Shown piece by piece: positions 58,004 through 64,000 of a DNA stretch of 64,000 bases. Every line of letters begins with the position of its first letter. Positions within the stretch are counted from its first letter, which is position 1. Under the pieces are notes generated by a model. The model had not been told where the DNA came from and did no database searches. It saw only the letters and a list, made by a program, of their open reading frames with translations. The translations under genes and the position numbers were made by a program. Source of the stretch: Diphasiastrum complanatum (Eukaryota > Streptophyta > Lycopodiopsida > Lycopodiales > Lycopodiaceae); NCBI GenBank assembly GCA_029204225.1, contig CM055101.1:45134180-45198179 (forward strand), in the 5' to 3' direction.

Positions 58004-61000
58004 AATGTGGAAGGCTATATATTTATTCATGATATTGGAATATATCCAAAATCACAAATTTAGTTTGAGAATTCAATAACGTCATAAGGTAAAGGTTAGA
58101 AAAGATATACATGCAACCAAAAAAGTCACAGGATTTACATCAAATATAGAATCCAATAAACAAAAAACCTTGGCAACTAGCACTACTTATGCAACAACAG
58201 AAATGCAACCTTCTTCTATCACGATGCCTACAAGAATATTCACAACCTTCATAGCAAGGAAAAATAGAGCAGAACCTATTCCCAATGGCAAATGGGACAA
58301 TCAACAAAACGTGTCGTTTCTTTGATGTTTGAAACAGCCAAACCTTTTGAAAATAGAACTTCATTCTTTGCAATGCCCCAAGCACTTTCCAGCGAGTCAT
58401 GCAGGCGGCATTCAAAGAGAATTTGCAGAAATTTCTGGAAATTACATAACTATGAAGGGGCTTAAACTTGACCATAATGGCCTCTTGGTGCCAATGTTAG
58501 AAGAGGATCAATAGCGCAAATGGATGGCCCAAAATTCTATACACCATAGGAAAGCCTCAAAGCTCATCTATTGAAAAAAATGCTTCTCACCTTACTATCC
58601 CACATTCTTTGGCCCATAGCCTCTCAACTTTTGTAGTCGACCTTTAAACACAAAAATGCAGCACGTCCTGTTTGTGGGCTTTGTGACCTATATGTGCAAC
58701 TTCATTCTTACAAGACATGCCAAAACACCAATACTGCTATTTCTATTCTCCAAGACCTATGCGAGGAGGCCCATCAGAATCTATTCTCTCCAGCCCTCCA
58801 ATCATCTAGAGTGTGCCTCATGGGGTATGCTAGAAACAACTCCTCAAGAACCTGATCAATGTGAATAAGTGATTAATCTTTACACAAAACGGAAAAGAGT
58901 TTGCATTCGAATCTAAATCACCTCAACGCTACTTCTTACCTCGATGAAAGAAGGACCAACAAGAAAACATTGAATGTAAGCCCCACCATTATGATAATGC
59001 ACTTCCTTGTTGGTGTCTAAGTCCCTCAAGCCAAAAGTGGGTGGGGATAAAAATTAATATGAAAACACCCAAAAACAAAAGTGGGTGGGGAAAAAAATCA
59101 ATATGAAAACACCCAAAAACATTCTTGCATGTAGAGATTTTAGTTAACTTTTTCCCATGAACACGGAAAAACAATCAACCTCAATTGTCGGATTTTTTCC
59201 CAAAGGAACGATTTCAACCCTTACATAAGGTCCCAAACCAAGAAATGTGGATGCATAGTCCCTCCCCTTACGTACAGAGCCAATAAACAGCAGTCAAAAC
59301 TTTAAGCTTCTAAGAAAATATTTCAAGAAAAACATCAAGAAAGTACTGACCTCTGTCCTCTCTTCGGCAGTGAGCTGTGCACGGAAACAAAGTGCAAGAC
59401 CCCAATTATATAAAGCTCGGGCATCCCTTCTATCAAGTGACAAAGCAAGCCGATATTTCCTCCCTGCTTCAACCAGAAGCTTCTCACATTCCTCACATAC
59501 TTCTTGCAAGGTTCTATCCAGAACCTCAAATTCCATCTGCTCACTCCAGTCTTCCTCTGCTTCCAATTGCCTCCGATTACCAGTAATATCTCCTTCTGCT
59601 GAGAGTGGAAGCATACTGCGTAGCTGCTGGCTCAATTTAAACTTGAGCTGACCATGGACTAGTAAAGTGTTACCCCACGATCCGATCGCACTCAAACTTG
59701 AAGGATCCATAGCAGCAGCTGCAGCGAAAATATTGGCTGCTTCATAAAGCATTCTTTCAGCCACACCTACTTCAATCCTCCCTGTCAATCCTTCTTGACC
59801 CTCATCAAGGAGAGCTTCTCCTTCCTCCAGAAGGCAATTTGATTTTTCCTCCTCCGATGTATTTGACTTGGGAACAGGCAAATTTCTCTCTTTTGTCCCT
59901 GCATAGTTTTCGGTGTATGAAGGATCTATGCGCCCTTCAGTCGACTGAGAGTTAAAAGAGAAGTTGGAATTGAGGTTTGTCTCACTCTTATCAGTCTCGT
60001 ATAATGGTGAATCTTTCTCTGACTGCGGTAGTGCTTCTTTTGATTTTCTACGTTTTCTTTCAAAATTATGATTTCTCTCCACAGCCTTTTTGTAGGAGGT
60101 GTCTTCGATCGCTTGAGTTTGGGCTCTGTCCAACGATCCGAACAAGCGTTTATTTTGTTCCCCAAGAAATTCACTTTCATCCCCACTTTCAAAAGTTGGA
60201 GATCCTGTTCTGTTGGTGACCTGCCCGGGTCTAATTGAATTAGTTTTCTCCTCTCTCTTGGAAGTGAAAGTACCTGTCAATAGATCATCAGACAAGACCT
60301 TTAGATGGGTTGTTGGCACCTCCAAAATGCGGTCCTCTGCCATGCCATCTAGAGGTCCTATCAATTTGCATCCCAAGTCCCTCCTCCCACCAAGCAAAGC
60401 AGCAGTGTCGCAGCTCTTGCTTAATATAAGATTTACCCCCCCTACGCCTATCCCTTTACAAAAAATGTGATTTCCAGTCGTCCTATTGCTCGATAACCAG
60501 GAAGCTGAATTCAACCTAGATTGGAGAAAACTACAAAAACCAGCAATTAACATCTCTTCTTTGTAAACACAACTCCCTTGAATCCTGATTTCTTCCTGGG
60601 ACTGAATGGTAATGGGAAAAATATTCCCTGAATGCAGATGAACTGCCTCAGCTGCATCGGAGGGAAAGATTACCACAAACGAATGGCGCGAATTTTTTTC
60701 TGAAACAGAACTCGTGTCTGAGTTGCAAGTAGATGAATCCTTCACGATTACGATCTCTGCTGCACCAGAAGTCACCAAACCTTTGCTACCTTCGTCCTTC
60801 CTTAGAACAGACTTGAACCCCAGAGACCTCAAATATTTTTGGAAATTGCTTAAGTCGTATGCTGTAGTAGCCGTGCTCGTGTCTTCAGTATTAATGTCAT
60901 CTCTGACTGCAAAAAGTTCAAAAGTGACTTTATCCTTCCTCTGAATTGAGAATTTTTTAATACAATCTCGCAAGATTTCTGGAACACTCCTCAACCTAGA

Positions 61001-61654
61001 GAACATAATCTGAAAAACTTGGGGATCCCACTTCTGAATGAATTTGAAGATGGCTGGAGCTGCTTCTGAATGGCTGGTTGGAGCTTCGAGCCCCATCATA
61101 CGCAGCTGAAAAAAATGTCTTGCAATCAATAACGAAATGAGAACAAGTCCCAGAGCTGGAAGCGTTATTGGTCCTCCGATGCCACGTCTGGTTGCTAACA
61201 ACAAGCTTAGAGCTACTGCTAAAAAAGCTGGAGGCCCCCATACTGACGATTGCCAACCAGCGTCTGTCAGCCTTATCAGTGAACACTGCCCACTCAAATC
61301 CTTCGCAGCAGCTAATTTTACAGAGGACGGGGAGGACTGATAATCAAACAAGCTCGCAGAACCTCTGGAATTAGCTGCATCTGCTCCGGAAGAGCGTTGT
61401 AATGATGGCCGCAGCTTACACAGAAACCCTCCACTGTTGTTGTTGTTGTAATTGTGGAGTTTGTTGTTGCAGCCAAACCCATTCCACACACAAGAGTTGT
61501 AGCATAACCGGAAAGCAGCAAAAGAGTATAGAAAGTAAATAGACGAAGAAGATGGCGATAGTGTGGTGGAGATGCGTGGGCGTGGGCGTGGGCATGAGTG
61601 GGGATGTGGGCAGCAGGTTATTGCAAGAAGGTGGACGCTCTTCACAACATCCAT
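49957..61654 (-). CDS. Three-exon gene for an 887-residue TPR protein, probably plastid membrane
   Basis: Exons (minus) 61654-59351, 53310-53223 and 50228-49957 have GT-AG borders, and their 2664 bases give 887 codons plus stop. The first about 60 residues are Ser/Pro-rich with few acidic residues, like a transit peptide. Two hydrophobic stretches at about 141-157 and 166-182 suggest membrane anchoring. A Ser/Glu-rich middle follows. The C-terminal quarter has TPR-like helices: AANIFAAAAAMDPSSLSAIG with WGNTLLVHGQLK, then ARALYNWGLALCFRAQL, LLNWGLAMRDRSRLKP and AKELFQDALKFDPHYGQARG. TPRs hold protein complexes together; in plastids such proteins often assist photosystem or envelope assembly. 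The specific family was not identified. Intron 1 (6.0 kb) is full of retroelements. Confidence 0.9.
50229..53222 (-). other. Intron 2 of the TPR gene
   Basis: 3.0 kb, AT-rich, no transposon domain or long frame recognised. The donor after GCTCCTG and the acceptor ATACAG|CACTG restore the frame of LLNWGLA. Confidence 0.8.
53700..54003 (+). repeat. LINE-type 3' tail with (CT)n, copy 2
   Basis: Inside intron 1. A diverged 3' end, ACAAGACGTTAATAAAGCTTTT, is followed by an uninterrupted (CT)n of about 80 bp (53924-54003). Confidence 0.7.
54004..54785 (+). pseudogene. LINE reverse transcriptase fragment, 5'-truncated
   Basis: RT of a non-LTR retrotransposon. Visible: SVDFRKAFDSVPR (the Asp motif A), then KQGCSLLPVLFGLYIDELE, LLYADDVIFVSP (catalytic YADD near 54304), FGKTKVMVFN, SYTYLGILFSG in another frame, and a C-terminal RLEKGHASLV and LYAAEAWC region. 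Stops near 54109, 54130, 54187 and 54454 and at least one frame change make it dead. It begins directly after the (CT)n tract and is cut off by element D2 at 54786; its 3' end seems to lie at 57795-57999. Confidence 0.85.
54786..55200 (+). repeat. 5' LTR of D2
   Basis: TGTTACAAATAATAAATG... to ...TTTCCTACA, about 33 bp shorter than the 3' LTR. Confidence 0.9.
55201..57346 (+). pseudogene. Interior of D2: leader, decayed gag, unknown conserved stretch
   Basis: After the primer site comes a leader of about 800 bp with several GGAGGGCGCC-type strings. Near 56030-56250 a broken gag start (DMLDGTNYSPWSCKLRFGI; SAWETLIKMYRIKD) and then 56290-56530 (EEQRHAKFDHCLSTSTSLHR, EELYEQASQVNVLEKAEIK) follow D1 closely, down to similar frame breaks. 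The remainder to 57346 is shared too but codes nothing recognised. Confidence 0.7.
57347..57794 (+). repeat. 3' LTR of D2
   Basis: 448 bp, same ends as the other D-family LTRs, with the variable (TTC)n run near 57720-57744. Confidence 0.9.
57795..57999 (+). repeat. LINE 3' end with (CT)n tail, copy 3
   Basis: Follows D2 directly and ends TGCCTTTTGGCATGGAAAAGACGTTAATAAAGCTTT plus (CT)n (57953-57999). Most simply, this is the 3' end of the LINE at 54004-54785, separated from it by D2. Confidence 0.7.
58000..59350 (-). other. Proximal part of intron 1 of the TPR gene
   Basis: No further transposon domain recognised. A short direct repeat of about 40 bp holding AAAGTGGGTGGGG and AATATGAAAACACCC occurs twice at about 59033-59120. 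Confidence 0.6.
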
Positions 61655-61713
61655 GAATTCAATTCACAACTAACAAACAACACGCAACTATACTCACCAA
61701 AATCCTATAACCT

Positions 61714-61716
<3 letters not shown>

Positions 61717-61782
<66 letters not shown>
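61717..61782. repeat. (TA)n-(GA)n microsatellite upstream of the TPR gene start
   Basis: (TA)n about 61717-61755 then (GA)n 61756-61782 in the + strand, 63-128 bp upstream of the ATG. On the coding strand this is a CT-rich run followed by AT repeats, in the 5' untranslated region or core promoter, where length changes could affect expression. Confidence 0.85.
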
Positions 61783-62226
61783 TCATTCAAAAACGCCTCC
61801 AAATTTAGAAGTGATATGCTAGCATGTGATTCTAAAACTTCCATGCTTAATCCCTTCTTCTAAATAATGTGTATCAAATATTAAACTTTGGGTCTATAAG
61901 CTTTGCCTTGGTAACCTTAACCGTCTCGGGGGGGCGGCTCTCCAACTGCATTGGAGAGGGGTCCAACATCATTCCGCCCTCGTACACATGTCCCTCCTTG
62001 GCAGAATGGTTAGAAAGGGAGGGACCCTTCCTCTTGTAAAATCAGTGTTTATAATTTTTTGACATTTATTTTTGTTGTGAATTCTCTTTACACATCTTAT
62101 GTCATGTGCCAATCTCAATTCAATAGTAAGAATGTCAACAATGATAAACAAAATGCGTTTTGGAGCTTTTAATTGGTCCGTGTTTGTCCTAAAATGTATT
62201 TGAAAGGTTGAAATGAATATGAAAAT
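61783..62226. other. Spacer between the TPR gene and copia J
   Basis: Probably includes the promoter of the TPR gene. A small hairpin CTCCAA...TTGGAG lies near 61940. Nothing else recognised. Confidence 0.4.
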
Positions 62227-62988
62227 TGTTGGAATTTGATGCTCAGCCTCAAATCCATTTACTAATGAGCATCCTGAAAACTTTACAAAACCCAGAAAAC
62301 AGAAGGCTCAAGTTTTTCAGAAGATCAAAAAATCCAATATCGGATTTTTCCGACCCAATGTAACTCTTGTCAAAAAGGAATTTTTCGACCCTGGATCAGA
62401 TCGAATCGAGGCAGAAATTATACGGGCGTCTTCGACCCTAGATCGGGTCGAATCGGGTCTGATTTATCCGACCCTAAAAAATCCGACCTTATACATATTT
62501 TTTGACCCAGTGTACATTTTTCGATCCTTTATATAAATTTGATACACTGTAAAATTTTGATATTGTCGGGGTCTGAAACCGACCCAACGACTTCGCGTTG
62601 ACAGTCTGCCTATTTTGTACATGTATTTACAGTTACAAGGCGGTTGTAATCAATATAGAAGATAACATTCAATGCGAGCTAGTTATAGATATTTTCAGTA
62701 TATCTAATCCTAGAATCTTCATCAGAAATCTTCTTTTGATATATCCTGAGTCTGATAATTCATTAATCAGTATCAGCATTATCACACTCAACAAGATGAA
62801 GTTATCACTTCATGCAATTGTATTCATTGTTGATAATAATCAGAGTGCGATTTGTCCTACTGATGTTATTGGTCATTACGCATTTGTTTGAATCCATCAT
62901 TTGAACTATTTTGCTGCTAATTGTGGCGTTTCCGATCCACTCATCTAGCTCGCTCCCAGCTTCCACACAAACCCACTGATTTCCGACA
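62227..62988 (+). repeat. 5' LTR of copia J
   Basis: 762 bp, TGTTGGAATTTGATGC... to ...TTTCCGACA. Holds at least seven (T/C)CGACC-type strings between about 62348 and 62585. Confidence 0.8.
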
Positions 62989-63129
62989 TGGTATCAGAGC
63001 GGGCATCCAAGTAATCTGCTTCTCATTGCAGATTATTAGTCTTGTTTCTATCAAGGCAACGAACTAGCAAGCGCGCAGCCAACAATATTCCAAAATCGTT
63101 GTTACTACCAACGATTTCGCTTAGCCAGA

Positions 63130-63978
63130 ATGGACCCGTCTTTTCTAATAGAAAGGCTTGATGGAGGGAACTATCATCTCTGGAAGTTCAAAATGAAGGT
63201 CATGTTATTAGCCAAGAGACTATGGAACGTTGTTGACGGCACAGAACTCAAGCCAGAAGGTGAAGCAGCTACTATCACCAAGTGGAGACTGAAAGATGAC
63301 AAAGCCTTTGCCATGATCACTCTCAACATAAAAGACACCCAAATCAATCACATTAGAGCTACTCAGACTGCTAAGGATGCATGGGACATCCTAGCAACCC
63401 TCTATGATATCAAAGACCTCGCCTCCAAACTCCATTTGAGGAAGAAATATTTCTCCCTAAGAATGTTTGAAGCAGTAAGTGTTTCGAGTCATCTCAACAC
63501 TTTCCAAAATCTCATGCAACAAATGACTGCAACTGGCTCAGAATTACAAGACTCCAATGTTGTTATGACTCTATTATCGAGTCTGCTTGAAGCCTATGAA
63601 AATTGGGTCATGGCAATTTCGATCCAGGAGCATCTAACTTCATCAAGAGTAATCTCATTACTTCTACAAGAAGAAATCAGAAGATCGGCTTCTTCCTCAG
63701 GCTCAGGATCGGATCCACAAGCACTATATTCAAAAAATCAGAAGTTCAGATCCAAAAAGAAGAGCAATATGCAGCCAGGGTCGAATTCGAACTCTTCATC
63801 CTTCCAACCAAAGCAGAAACTATTCTACACATACTGCAAGAAAATTGGACATGACATCAAGGACTGCAGAACTTTGAAATATAATACTGAAAAGAAGAAG
63901 CAATACCAACAAGCATCACATAGTGCTTTAACCAGTTTTTCAACCCAGCAGCAGAGGAAGATGAAGCAGCTTTTATGA
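63130..63978 (+). CDS. Gag of copia J
   Basis: 282 codons from ATG 141 bp after the primer site. The N-terminal LDGGNYHLWKFKMKVMLLA, AWDILATLYDIKD and LLLQEEIRRSAS follow the copia gag pattern. The knuckle reads YTYCKKIGHDIKDC: the first Cys of CX2CX4HX4C is Tyr, so zinc binding is doubtful. A TGA at 63976-63978 closes the frame before the protease; the sequence beyond (PRSENSR) looks like continued polyprotein, so this may be a nonsense mutation. Confidence 0.85.
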   Translation: MDPSFLIERLDGGNYHLWKFKMKVMLLAKRLWNVVDGTELKPEGEAATITKWRLKDDKAFAMITLNIKDTQINHIRATQTAKDAWDILATLYDIKDLASKLHLRKKYFSLRMFEAVSVSSHLNTFQNLMQQMTATGSELQDSNVVMTLLSSLLEAYENWVMAISIQEHLTSSRVISLLLQEEIRRSASSSGSGSDPQALYSKNQKFRSKKKSNMQPGSNSNSSSFQPKQKLFYTYCKKIGHDIKDCRTLKYNTEKKKQYQQASHSALTSFSTQQQRKMKQLL

Positions 63979-64000
63979 CCAAGGTCAGAGAACAGCAGGT

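Larger units (their letters stand above)
62227..64000 (+). mobile_element. Copia element J, 5' part (runs off the window)
   Basis: 5' LTR 62227-62988, primer site TGGTATCAGAGCG at 62989, gag from 63130. The 3' part is outside the window. Confidence 0.88.

Overview
This window is nuclear DNA of a land plant. Three things point there: split genes with GT-AG introns of 0.2 to 6 kb, a predicted organelle-targeted TPR protein, and dense Ty1/copia and Ty3/gypsy elements primed by initiator-Met-tRNA-like sites. Long (CT)n, (CA)n and (TA)n tracts and large TE-filled introns would suit a fern or gymnosperm, but the species cannot be fixed from the sequence. Only two host genes are convincing; most of the rest is nested transposable elements.

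Layout. 1-1207: an LTR fragment and unassigned DNA. 1208-11540: a dead hAT-type (DUF659) transposase gene on the minus strand. Its last exon is split by a 404-bp TRIM-like element whose two LTRs each hold a tRNA-like gene, and, next to it, by a gag-relic LTR element (D1) that itself holds a truncated copia element (E). About 11586-12026: microsatellites. 12027-23466: a three-level nest on the minus strand. A chromodomain gypsy (A) without reverse transcriptase holds a gag-only LTR element (B), which holds a non-coding LTR element (C). 23467-24200: microsatellites, a LINE-type 3' tail and an LTR fragment.

25696-29737 (+): five exons of an RlmN-type radical-SAM rRNA methyltransferase; its 5' exons were not found. 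31716-34254: a small copia derivative (G). 35089-35419: a palindromic foldback MITE. 37036 to about 40870: a copia-like element (H) with a long unexplained reading frame where integrase core and RT should be. 40900-42666: the 5' LTR and leader of a minus-strand gypsy element. 43240-46930: two decayed copia fragments in opposite orientation.

49957-61654 (-): a three-exon gene for an 887-residue TPR protein, probably in plastids. Its 6-kb first intron holds LINE copies with (CT)n tails and a complete copy (D2) of the D family. 62227-64000: 5' LTR, primer site and gag of a copia element (J) that runs out of the window.

The most unusual object is the TRIM-like element at 1333-1736. Like the Cassandra TRIMs that carry 5S rRNA sequence, its LTRs carry an RNA polymerase III gene body, here tRNA-like, with intact A and B boxes. 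It has perfect 5-bp target duplications and no TTTT run anywhere in the element.
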